Shown here piece by piece: positions 34,335 through 45,000 of a DNA stretch of 64,000 bases. The translations under genes were made by a program, and so were the position numbers. Where the stretch lies: positions 28,118,193-28,182,192 of the forward strand of contig NC_092354.1 of the NCBI RefSeq assembly GCF_963676685.1. The letters are read 5' to 3'. Within the stretch, counting starts at the first letter, position 1, and each line of letters starts with the position of its first letter. Source of the stretch: Mytilus edulis (taxonomy: Eukaryota; Mollusca; Bivalvia; Mytilida; Mytilidae). The notes under the pieces were generated by a model. It saw nothing but the letters and a program-made list of their open reading frames with translations, was not told the origin of the DNA and did not search any database.

Positions 34335-34888
34335 AATCGTGTCAGTCGTCCGCGGTCGTCGTCGTTAACTTTTACAAAATTCTTCTCCTCTGAAACTACT
34401 TGGCGAACTTAAACCTAACTTGGCCACAATCATCATTGGGGTATTTGGTTTAAAAAATGTGTGGCGTGACCCGCCAAACCAACCAAGATGGCCGCCATTG
34501 CTAGAACTAGAACAATGGGGTAAAAGGCAGTTTTTGGCTTATAACTCAAAAACCAAAACACATACAGCAAATCTGACATTGGGTAAAATTGTGTATCAGG
34601 TCAAAATCTATCTGCCCTGAAGATTTTCAGCTGAATCGGACAACCCGTTGTTGGGTTGCTGCCCCTGAATTGGTAATTTTAGGTAAATTTTGCTGTTTTT
34701 TGTTATTATCTTGAATATTATTATAGATAGTGATAATTGTAAGCAGCAAGAATGTTCAGTGAAGTAAGATGTAAAAACACATCACCATCACCAAAACACA
34801 ATTCTGTCATGAAACCATCTGCTTCCATTGTTTAATATTCACATAGACCAAGGTGAGCGACACAGGCGATTAAGAGCCTCTAGTTTAG
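34335..34888 (+). repeat. TTTTAGCTCACCTG element, single-unit copy
   Basis: It lacks the 5' hairpin, starting within the CGTCCGCGGTCGTCGTCG stretch. It has one body unit (TTCTCCTCTGAAACTACTTGG...GGGTTGCTGCCCC) and ends AAGGTGAGCGACACAGGC, then AGAGCCTCTAGTTT. The 66-residue frame inside is repeat-derived. Confidence 0.8.
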
Positions 34889-35387
34889 ACTTTATCAAAA
34901 TTTCATCCACACAATAAATACACACCATGTGTTGCATCTAATAGCAAGGACATTTAATGCAAGAAAACTAATTTCAAGAAAATTCAATGTGCCAACATAT
35001 TAATCCCTTGCCTAGTTTTCAAATGGACAGCCTCTTAACAATTGCTTAAATAAAGAGAAACATGATTGTTGGGACATATAAGAACTTAAATGCACATGTG
35101 ATAGTTTTTTTGCTACACTTGCAGAGAATAAAAAGGAGCATTCAGCTTCTGAAACCAATAAAATAACAATTAAAATAAAAACTGACACAGAAATAAATGA
35201 TCTACTGTGAAGATTTTGAAGGTGAATACACTTCAGTGGAATTGCGTTCAGCAGGTTGATATACAGGACTTGTATATACTTGTTAGCTGCAAAAATAGCT
35301 AAGAATTAGACCGTATATGACAACACTGATGTCATTAAATCAGATTTCCCTTGTATTGCTATAGAAATTTGTATTCAAAGAATAAAT
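34889..35387. other. Unassigned AT-rich sequence
   Basis: Nothing recognised. Confidence 0.25.
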
Positions 35388-35705
35388 GATTGGTGGTTGC
35401 TTAACGTCCAGTGCCAATATTTCATGCATGTTCAGGACAAGAACAATTTAACAAAAACTACAATAGGTATGTTCTCATATAAAGATGCCATTTCGGATGA
35501 TGGTCCCGGGATTTTAGAGTGTCACTGGCAATTGAGGATATATTGGATAGGAATAAAATGTTGCCTTGCAACAGGCCACATATGGAACCCTCAAAAGTTG
35601 TTGCAAGGGTTCTTAACGTGCAAAGAGCGGGCACACTCTTTACACTAGGCATCGGCTTAAACATCCCGATTCTGACCGAACGTGACAGCGGACCTACGAA
35701 CTATA
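35388..35705 (-). repeat. (CAAT)n retroposon, diverged inverted copy
   Basis: The reverse complement carries the 3' half of the family: GTAAAGAG, GCACGTTAAGAACCCTTGCAACAACTTTTGAGGGTTCC, GGCCTGTTGCAAGGCAACATTT, TGCATGAAATATTGG, CACTGGACGTTAAGCAACC. The 5' third is replaced or diverged. The overlapping frames on both strands are not genes. Confidence 0.75.
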
Positions 35706-36904
35706 CATATACTAGTCTAATAAGTCAAAACCAAGCAGCTTATAATGGTTTTGTTTCAGCAAAAGTGCACAGTTTTCTCTGCATTCAAAATCTTTATGTT
35801 TGAACCCGTCCAAAACATGATTAAGATTTATTCAACACAAACAAAATGCTGTCTCACTTTATTTTGAGACAGGGACAACAATTATACTTATAAGAAAACA
35901 CTTGCTTACAGAGTTATTAAACACAAAACCAATTAAGATTGGGTGCGAACATGTAGGGTGTGCAAGTAAATGGGGGTGAACATGAGTGGGCGCAAACGTG
36001 AATGGAAGCGAACGAACCCAGATTCAGATTATGTACAGTGAGAAATATACAAGCCTTTCTACGGTATTTATTTGTACAATTCAGGTAGTCTTGACCTATT
36101 CATTTGTCTTAAAAAAAACCCAGCCAGTTGTCACCTTCACTTCACACACATACACATATACGAATATCAATGTAATTTTTCCAGTCAGCGACTTTGTCAA
36201 ATATGCACCACATTTTCTAAGACAGACAAATACAAACACAGTCATATTGGTGTAAAGGCGCATAATAAGACTTAAAATGTAGGTTCCCATAATGAGGTTT
36301 TGCATATAATATACACCACATAGGTTAATTGCAGTAGAGATTTTAAAATACCATATATGCATACTTGATTGTTTGCTTATTTTGTTTTGTATTAGTCTTT
36401 TATTTTTTAAAATTCTGCTGGTTGGTCATTTGAGCTTGAATATTTTCAAATATATATTGGTTGCTAGGCATTAATGTAATGAAAATATAGTGTTGCTACG
36501 GACATTTGTGCATAGTTACAAGCACAATTGCATTGTATTGACCCATTAAGCTTCAATTGCCTATTTTTGTTTAACATTGTATATTTTCAAACCTTAGTTG
36601 GTAACTATGCATAGCAAATGGTTGCCATGGAAATTTTATACATATTTTCCTACTCAGTGGAACATGCTGTTATGTGACAATTATTGTGCAGTACAAATTA
36701 GAATATGCTTGTAGATATTTTTTTCAAAATTACTCTATAAATTGACAATATTTGGTGTTTTCGTACAATATTCATTTCAAATTAGCATAATTTTGGCTCG
36801 CTCTCACCAATACATATAAAAAAGTCTACCCACAATCTATTATTTTTTCTTTGAATTATATGATAGTAATTCTTTTTTTCTCAATACCATACTTTATGAT
36901 ACAG
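35706..36904. other. Unassigned non-coding sequence
   Basis: AT-rich. GGTTGCCATGG, GGTTGCTAGGCA and GTTGCTACGG words recur around 36460-36640, hinting at an old tandem repeat. No gene recognised. Confidence 0.3.
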
Positions 36905-38171
36905 ATGCTTTTCTCATCACTTGGCGTCCGGCGTCGTCCGTCGTCCTGCGTCCGTCGTCGTTAACTTTTACAAAAATCTTCTCTGAAACTGCTGGGCCAA
37001 ATTAATCCAAACTTGGCCATAATCATCATTGGGGTATCTAGTTTAAAAATTGTGTCCGGTGACCCCGCCAACCAACCAAGATGGCCGCCACGGCTAAAAA
37101 TAGAACATAGGGGTAAAATGCAGTTTTTTTGCTTATAACTCAAAAACCAAAGCATTTAGAGCAAATCTGACGTGGGGTAAAAATGTTCATCAGGTCAAGA
37201 TCTAACTGCCCTGAAATTTTCAGATGAATCGGACAACCTGTTGTTGGGTTGCTGCCCCTGAATTGGTAATTTTAGGGAAATTTTGCTGTTTTTTGTTATT
37301 ATCTTGAATATTATTATAGATAGAGATAAACTGTAAACAGCAATAATGTTCAGCAAAGTAAAATCTACAAATAAGTCAACATAACCAAAATGGTCAGTTG
37401 ACCACTTTAGGAGTTATTGTCCTTTATAGTCAATTTTTAACCATTTTTCGTTAATCTTGGTAATCTTTTACAAAAATCTTCTCCTCTGAAACTACTAGGC
37501 CAAATTTAAACAAACTTGGCCGCAATCATCATTGGGGTATCTAGTTTAAAAATTGTGTGGCGTGACCCGGCCAACCAACAAAGATGGCCACCATGGCTAA
37601 AAATAGAACATAGGGGTAAAATGCAGTTTTTTGCTTATAACTCAAACACCAAAGCATTTGGAGCAAATCTAACAGGGAGTGAAATTGTTAATCAGGTCCA
37701 GATCTATTTGCCATGAAATTTTCAGATGGATTGGACAAACTGCTGTTAGGTTGCTGCCCCTGAATTAGTCATTTTAAGGAAATTTTGCCGTTTTTTGTTA
37801 TTATCTTGAATATTATTATAGATAGAGATAAACTGTAAAGGGAAACAATGTACAGCAAAGTAACACCTAAAAATAAGTCAACATGACCTAAATGGTCAAT
37901 TGACCCCATAAGGAGTTATTGCCCTTTATAGTCAATTTTTAACAATTTTCATAAAATTTGTAAATTTTAACTAACATTTTCCACTGAAGCTCTTAGGCCA
38001 AGTTCAATATAGATAGAATGATTGTAAGCAGCAATAATGTTCAGTAAAGTAAGATATACAAACACATCACCATCACCAAAACACAATTTTGTCATGAATT
38101 CAAATGCGTCCTTTGTTTAATATTCACATAGACCAAGGTGAGCGACACAGGCTCTTTGGAGCCTCTAGTTT
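36905..38171 (+). repeat. TTTTAGCTCACCTG element, copy with two to three body units
   Basis: The 5' hairpin is missing; the copy starts CTTTTCTCATCACTTGGCGTCC. Body units begin at about 36976, 37477 and (diverged) 37966, giving a unit near 500 bp as in the 21.9-kb copy. It ends AAGGTGAGCGACACAGGCTC, then GGAGCCTCTAG. The 66-residue frame at 37516 corresponds to those at 509 and 34420 and belongs to the repeat. Confidence 0.8.
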
Positions 38172-38436
38172 TAAATTATCACCTAAAAACTTCAATTTTT
38201 TGGTTACCATAATCGATTTGTTTTTTCGTTTATGTATGCAGCTGACCTCACATTTTTAATTAGACGGCATTATATCACCATCATCAGGAAACAGATCAAT
38301 TCAACCAACATCATTGTGTCCCAGATAAAATACGTACTTCTCCATAAAACTCAACTTGCAAAGTCTTGCCGGTGTCACCTCTCTTTATCTCTCCAAGAGA
38401 ATGTTATTCCCGTCTCCAAAGATAAAACTTATGTCA

Positions 38437-38652
38437 CCTGTAAGCTCGGTAACCATGTTGTCTTCCTGTATATCTAGTTGTCAGTACTTTATCTTTGGCA
38501 AATCGTAAAAGGTCAAATGGATCTACAATTTTCTTCTCTAGACATGACTCGATTATGTTCTCAATTGTAAAATCAAGGTCAACAAAAGAGTTGTCCTCCT
38601 TACATGAAGCTGATATTTCGCTGCCTAAAGTGATATATACTGCATTGCTCAA
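38437..38652 (-). CDS. Candidate internal exon with a splice donor, unknown protein
   Basis: The minus-strand frame (about 72 codons) ends at GCTTACAG followed by GTGACA, a typical donor; the annotated stop is inside the intron. It reads SEISASCKEDNSFVDLDFTI, then ENIIESCLEKKIVDPFDLLR, then FAKDKVLTTR. CAATGCAG just inside the apparent start is a plausible acceptor, so the TTG at 38652 is not a real start. The P-x-x-LLRF segment faintly recalls a linker before HECT-type domains in expanded bivalve gene families, but I would not assign it. Confidence 0.4.
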
Positions 38653-38869
38653 AGTTCAAGGGAATCAGCATTTAAATTGTCATGCTCAATGGGAATACAA
38701 TTTTTCTCAATGTTGGATCCGCTCTGCATTTAGCATCCTGGTAAATAGCGGATTATGATAAACCATCTTTTTAATCGAAAATTATAGCATCACATCCTTA
38801 ACATAATTTGTAAGTCAGAAATCTTCTGATACATCACGGTTTCGAATATACTAAGTTATCAAACGTATC

Positions 38870-39241
38870 AGGATTATAATTAAATACGCCAACCGTGCGT
38901 TTCGTCTACATAAGATAACCATGAAGGTCCCGGGGAGAACACCGGCTGCTTTCCAATTTTCTAAAAAAAGAGGGTCGAAAGATGCCAAAGGGACAGTCAA
39001 AGAAAATCTAGAATAAACTGACAACGCCATGGCTAAAAATGAAAAAACAAACAAACAATGGTAAACATGACACAACATTGAAACCTAAAGAATAAACAAC
39101 ACGAACCCAATCAAAAACTAGGGGTGATCTCGGGTGCTCGGAAAGGGTAAGCAGATCCAGCTCCACATATCGCACTAGTCGTGTTGCTTATGTGATAACA
39201 AATCCGGTAAATAGCCTAATTCGGTAGGTCCTATTCATGAT
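38870..39241 (-). repeat. Retroelement 3' tail, RT-less copy
   Basis: Reverse complement of the 1679-1988 type tail: ATTCGGTAGG, TTACCGGATTTGT, AAGCAACACGAC, GGATCTGCTTACCC, GAGATCACCCCTAGTTTTTG, AGCCATGGCGTTGTCAGTTT. The 75-residue frame in it is repeat-derived. Confidence 0.75.
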
Positions 39242-41018
39242 TATTGTATCATAATTTCTCTTATATTGTCTTCAGATTATTAACAACCAACGCGATGCTT
39301 GCATCAACAATTGCCAAAATTAGATTTGATAATGAAAACCTATTCTCTGAATTGTGTTGCCTTCGAACAGAAAACACCACCTTTAAGGCAAAAATTAGTC
39401 AGTAAATTTTTGATAAATCTTCTTGCGACAAGTTATTGTAGTTTTTCACCGGTGTGCTTTCTTAAATTCTATTGATGTGGTTGTTGTCATTTATTTTTGT
39501 ATAATACCACCATGTAAACAAAAATCACCAATAAGTGTTCTTCTATGCATACTAATCAAGTAGAGAATCAACCTTTAACATTAAGATCTTGCATGTGTCG
39601 CTGTCGCGAAAACAATATCCGACTTTCTTATCCTAGAACTTCTAAATAAAGGCAACAGTAGTATACCGCCTTTCAAAACTCGTAAAAATGTGGAAAAAAA
39701 AATTAATAGCCTTCAAAAGCCATCGTTGTTTGATAATTGCTGCAAGGCGTAGACCGTCATCCACGTCTGATTTGTGAAACGCTATTTGAACAAAAAAGGT
39801 AGGCTAAACATGTGAAGAGCTGTGATCATATTAAATAGGATTTAGTTATTCTAACTGTTTTAGAATTAAACATTCCTTCAAACTTTTTTAGTTATTATAC
39901 TTTTAGACTTGAAAAAAAGTAAAATCACAAAAATACTGAAATCGGAAAGTCCATATCACAATGCAAAATTAAATAACAAAACACTTCAAAAGCGAATGGA
40001 CAAAGAACTGTCCTATTCCTGACTTGGTACAAGAATTTTCAAATAAAGAAATTGTCTCTCCCATCTTAAGACTCACTTAAGTGGCAAGTTGTGGTCTAAC
40101 ATGATTTAAGAGTTAATAATCACAGATTTATAACAATCAGCATTGTCACTTAACATGAGATTATTTTTTTCAAATCAGGTATTATGGTCTGCAGGTACTG
40201 TATGACACAAGCTGTTGTTGGGGCATCTTGAGATGTATTGGAACTATAGATGTGTTAAAGTTAGCATTTTTTCTTTCTTTTTCTTAGTTTTACGAGAGTG
40301 TGAAAGAGGACGATGTTGTTGGCACCGTTAACAACATAATAAATTATGCAACAAAATTCCACACGCATTGTTATTGCATTGTGGTGGAAATGACATAGAC
40401 AACATTGTGGTGCTTTGCTGTATCACATTAAATTCATAATAGCAATTTAAAGTGAAATCTCTTAAATTTAACTTTTTTTTAAGTTTAAGTACAGGTTATT
40501 TGACAAATATAATAATAAAATAAAGGTCACTGATGTGTTATAAGAGATATTTCAAATTAAATGCAAAAAATGACATTTTTGCACCAAAAGGAGAAAAATT
40601 GTAGCTTTTTCAATAATGTAAATATTTTTGAAGGTCATCTGTAGTGAAAACAAATCGTTTTGTTTAGTTGAATTTTGTGTATCATATTATAATGTAACAA
40701 CTCAGTGTAATAAATTAGATGTGTAATAAAAACATTTTTTTTAAATTTTGCTGAAATTTTTGTGCTTTTGAGCCTCCTTTAAGACAAACTCGTAGTTGTC
40801 TTGCATCTTATTACAAACTTTTCTTTTTAGAGATGTAACTAAGAAGATGCTCCCTTATTGTATATGTTCCTGCCATTTATATACATTTCCTTTTACTAAT
40901 TATTCATTGGTGTGGAATTATTCTCAGTTCAAAGACAAAAATAGCCATGCAATCCTTGGAGATTGTTTAACCATGTACCTTCAGTCATGTTTCATTGACT
41001 TTGAATATTTGCTAAACT
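39242..41018. other. Mostly unassigned AT-rich sequence
   Basis: It contains a 3'-terminal relic of the AAAGGCAACAGTAGTATACCG family at 39645-39690. The remainder shows no gene or repeat I recognise. Confidence 0.3.
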
Positions 41019-41029
41019 TGTATGTTAAA
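41019..41029. repeat. Target-site duplication of the split retroposon, left
   Basis: TGTATGTTAAA lies directly before the retroposon 5' end and recurs at 48758-48768, directly after its 3' tail, 7.7 kb away. Confidence 0.75.
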
Positions 41030-41030
41030 A

Positions 41031-41301
41031 ACCCCAAGGGTGACTGGGGAATAGAAATAGGATCACTTGGTCTTCTCCCGACCGGCAGTAAAACGCTTGC
41101 CGAAGTGGGGCGTCCGTTTGGCTGTGCGGGATGTATTAAGTTCGCAGTCACGTCCGGTCAGATTAAGGACGTTAAATCCGATGCCTCGTTTTAAGAGAGT
41201 GCCGCGCTCTTTGCACGTTAAGAACCCTTGCAACAACTCTTTGAGGGGTCCGTAGGTGGCCTGTTGTAAGGCAAAATTTCTGTCCCAGATGGCCTCTAGT
41301 A
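41031..41301 (+). repeat. (CAAT)n retroposon, 5' part, interrupted by a BEL element
   Basis: It starts ACCCCAAGGGTGACTGGGG and follows the 51271 copy through CTTCTCCCGACCGGCAGT, GGGGCGTCCGTTTGGCTGTG, AAGAACCCTTGCAACAACTC and GGCCTGTTGTAAGGCAAAA. It then has a deletion of about 55 bp relative to that copy and breaks at GGCCTCTAGTA, where the LTR begins. It resumes at 48658. Confidence 0.9.
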
Positions 41302-41870
41302 TGTTCTGTTTGTATATCATACTTATTATCAGTAAATTAATTACTTTTATTTTTGAGAAATTTAATTGTTTACTTTCATTTTGACCTTATGTGATTGTAC
41401 TTTCACTTTCACTTTAAAGTTGCTTTCACTTTCACTTTCACTTTTATTTTGTTGATATCCTGTTTCCTGTTTTGAATTGTGAACCACAATGACATTGGAC
41501 CAATGTTAATCTTTATCTAGCGAGTAGCTTAACCATCCGTTTATGGCAAACCACTATGTAAGTTAAATATTTATTACTAAGGTTTATATTTTGTATGTGC
41601 ATATTTATTTTTGATGCAATTAAGTTAATTATGAAGTTCTAGAGCAAAGTATTTACATACATTTTTCCTATGATATTTTGAGTAAGGAACCCCGTCTGAG
41701 CTATATTTCTAGTGTTTCTGTTCAAGCATTTGTCAAGTTTGAATATTTCATAACACATTCATTTATTTAATTTGATTTTGAAGTTGTTAAATGCTGTTTT
41801 TTGTATCTACTAAACTTGCTCAACTATGTCAATTTTAAGCTAGAAAACTACACTTTTATTGTTGTATTTT
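41302..41870 (+). repeat. 5' LTR of the BEL element
   Basis: It begins TGTTCTGTTTGTATATCATA and matches 48090-48657 to GTTGTATTTT. No AATAAA lies in the shared segment; the first is at 41958-41963, just downstream. So either the LTR is 569 bp, or it is longer and the 3' copy has lost its last part. The shared part has an array of TTTCAC hexamers (see separate entry). Confidence 0.9.
41399..41446 (-). promoter_or_regulatory. GAAAGT hexamer array, IRF-site-like
   Basis: On the minus strand the LTR reads AAAAGTGAAAGTGAAAGTG, then AAAGCAAC, then AAAGTGAAAGTGAAAGTAC. The GAAANNGAAA consensus of interferon regulatory factor sites is met several times in each block. The array is duplicated in the 3' LTR (48185-48232). 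Its position in the first quarter of the LTR fits U3, where enhancers lie. Function is inferred from the motif only. Confidence 0.5.
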
Positions 41871-41888
41871 TGGTTCAATATAATAGCC
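41871..41888 (+). promoter_or_regulatory. Possible primer-binding site
   Basis: TGGTTCAATATAATAGCC directly follows the end of the shared LTR segment. Starting with TGG (complement of the tRNA CCA end) fits a primer-binding site, but I cannot match a specific tRNA. Confidence 0.3.
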
Positions 41889-41957
41889 TTTCCAAATATT
41901 ATATGGTATTTTCATTCTTGTTGCAGCTTTTTACCTGCATACACAGTTGTCTTTATG

Positions 41958-41963
41958 AATAAA
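41958..41963 (+). terminator. AATAAA polyadenylation-type signal
   Basis: It lies 88 bp beyond the shared LTR segment. Had the LTR originally extended past it, it would be the R-region signal. The 3' LTR lacks it. Confidence 0.4.
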
Positions 41964-42042
41964 CTTTAATATGAGCAACGGTGTTTATGGTTATCTATCT
42001 GCTGAGCACCTCTGCGGAATAGTAAAAAGATAGTGTAAATTT

Positions 42043-45000
42043 ATGTCTGAAACGCGTGAGAAGCGTGACCGAAAGTTTACACCTAAAGGACAAACCATGT
42101 TTGACGACCAGAGTAACGAACTGCGCGAAAAATGTGAGAAGATTTGGTCTAAAATCGAAGATCTTATGATAATTGTTCCTTCTAGCAACACATTAGAAAC
42201 ATTAAGACAGTTAAATACAGATATTGACAGTCGCTATAAAAACTTTTGTCGTCGGTCCGAAGAATACAAAAGTTTCATAACAAGAGCTGATACAATTGAA
42301 TCACAACAGTTGATAAGTGATTATAATGAATATTTTGTGACATGTGTTTCAACATACAGAAAAGTGAACTCTGAAATTAAGAAAAAGAAAGCTGACTTAG
42401 TTGAACAATTATCACAAGTAAGTAGCTCAAATGGAAGTTCAAAAGCAAGTAGTAAGCGGGCAAAGGCAGAAGCCGAGAAAGTGAGACTTGAATTTGTTAG
42501 AAAGGAAGGCGAACTTATGAAACAAAAAGCAGCAATTGAAGCTGACATAAACATTGTGAAACAGGAGAGTAAAGTTGCAGCAGCTGAAACTGAGGTGCGT
42601 ATACTTGAACAAGGTGATCAAGAACAGGATATAATTTCTGAAGTGTGCGAAAAGAAGGATGACATTAGTAATTATGTCCATAATGTGCATTTTCAAGAAC
42701 CAGTTGCATCATGGTTAAATCAACAACCAAACATTCCTGTGGTTGCTTCATCTGCTTCTCAGGCCTTTAGTGCAGCTGTAAGTGTTCCTCAAATTCCGAG
42801 TATTGTAAATACAGTTTTGACAAGTGTTCCTCAAATTCCAAGTGTTGTAAATACAGTTTTCACATCACTATCTAGCCAACCAAACATTCAACCATCTTTA
42901 TCACAATATCCTGTACAGACAAAAGCTACTTCTACAAATTCTCTACTACATGATGCCATGACAGACATAACTCGATTTATGTACAGAAAAGACTTTCTGC
43001 TGTCAAGATTCACAAACTTTGATGATAAACCGGAAGCATACGAATCATGGAGAGCATCATTCCAAAGTGTAACACGAGAGCTTGGCGTAACACCCTTTGA
43101 AGAAATGGATTTATTGGTCAAATGGTTGGGTACAGAATCTTCCAAATTTGCAAAAATCATCCGTGCTGCTAATGCTCATGATCCGCCTAGAGGTCTACAA
43201 AGAATATATGATCGTCTACAAGAAAGATACGGTAGGCCTGAAATGATTGAAAGCGCACTGAAACGTAAGTTAAATGCATTTCAAACAATTACAAACAAAG
43301 ACTGTGTAAAACTATATGATCTTTTGGACATACTTACTGAAATTGAATCATCTATGTTAAATCCAAAGTACACAACACTGCTTAGCTACTACAATTCCTC
43401 CTCCGGTATAAATCCGATTGTTGCCAAGTTACCTTACTTTCTGCAAGAGAAATGGACTACTCGTGCTTCGTCTTACAAGAAGTCTCATGACATAGCTTTT
43501 CCTCCATTCAGTCTGTTTGTTAGTTATATTCGAGACATGTGTGAAATTCGTAATGATCCTGCCTTTTCATACAATAGTGTCAATTCAACTACGAATTCTA
43601 AACAACGTTCGTCAGTGATATCTAGGAGACTAGACGTTTCTTCCGAAAGTTCAGTTCGGTGCCCACTACACAAGGCAGGACATACCCTCAACGACTGTCG
43701 TGGATTCAGGAAATATCCAATACAAGATCGTCAGAAGTTTCTACGCGAAAAGAGAATTTGTTTTAAATGCTGTGAAACAAATGAACATTTCGCCTCCAAT
43801 TGTACAGTTAATGTAAAATGTGCCGTATGTGGAAACAAACGTCATGCCACAGCAATGCATATAGACCGATATACTCAAAATCGCACACAAGCCGATAATG
43901 AAAAGCCTCTCACAGCTGATGGCGGGGAGCATAGTGAGGACAATGTAACTGTCAAATGTACCACTCTTTGTGGTGACATCCGGGTTGGTCGGTCCTGTGG
44001 AAAGACCGTTCTAGTAGATGTATACTTACCAAACTCCCCGGAGAAGTCGACGAGAGTCTATGCTGCCATAGACGATCAAAGTAACCGCACTTTGATTACT
44101 CCAGAACTCTTTGATGACCTTGGAATTCAAGGACAACATGCACAATTTAACATGTCTTCGTGTAATGGTAATTCGACCATGAAGTGTCGAGTTGCTGACA
44201 GTATATGCGTTCGATCAATTGATGGAAAATCCACATTCGAATTACAAGACGTAATTGAATGCGATTCTATTCCCAGTGAATTACCGGAGATTGCGACTCC
44301 AGAAGTTGCATCTGCCTACTCACACCTTCATCGTATTTCATCATACTTACCTCCTCTTGATCCGAGCATCAAGGTTGAACTTTTGATTGGTCGAGATATA
44401 CCTGAGATTCATCATGTGCAAGAACAAATTACTGGAGATAAAGGTGAACCTTTCGCTCAAAGATTAGCACTTGGATGGGTGGTAATAGGAGAAGTGTGCT
44501 TGGGCAAAGTACATGCTCCAAACAAAATCAGTGTGCGTCAAACTCATGTTCTCAACGATGGACGATGCACCACGTTCCCTCTTTGCGAGAACAACATAGA
44601 GATAAGTGATCTCAAAGATGACATTTTCATCAGGACAACAAATGACAACAAAGTAGGACTTTCTGTTGAAGATAGACAATTTCTTAGTTTGATGGATACT
44701 GATTTTAGAAAGGATGACACTGGTCATTGGTCAGCGCCATTGCCATTCAAACAACCAAAACCACCTATTCCAAACAACCGCTCACAAGCCTGGAAACGAG
44801 CACAGATACTTGACACTAGTTTGCGTAAGAATCAAACGAAACGTGAACATTTCATGACATTTATGGAGAAAGTGTTGAACAGCGGTGCAGCAGAAATTGC
44901 ACCTAAAGTTATTTCAGGAGAATGTTGGTACCTTCCGCTTTTCGGGGTTTATCATCATAAAAAACCAGACCAAATTAGGGGAGTATTTGACTCGTCTGCA

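Noticed and set aside
41019..41301. A gene around 40796-41194
   Set aside because: Its second half is the retroposon sequence and its first half is AT-driven; no motif.
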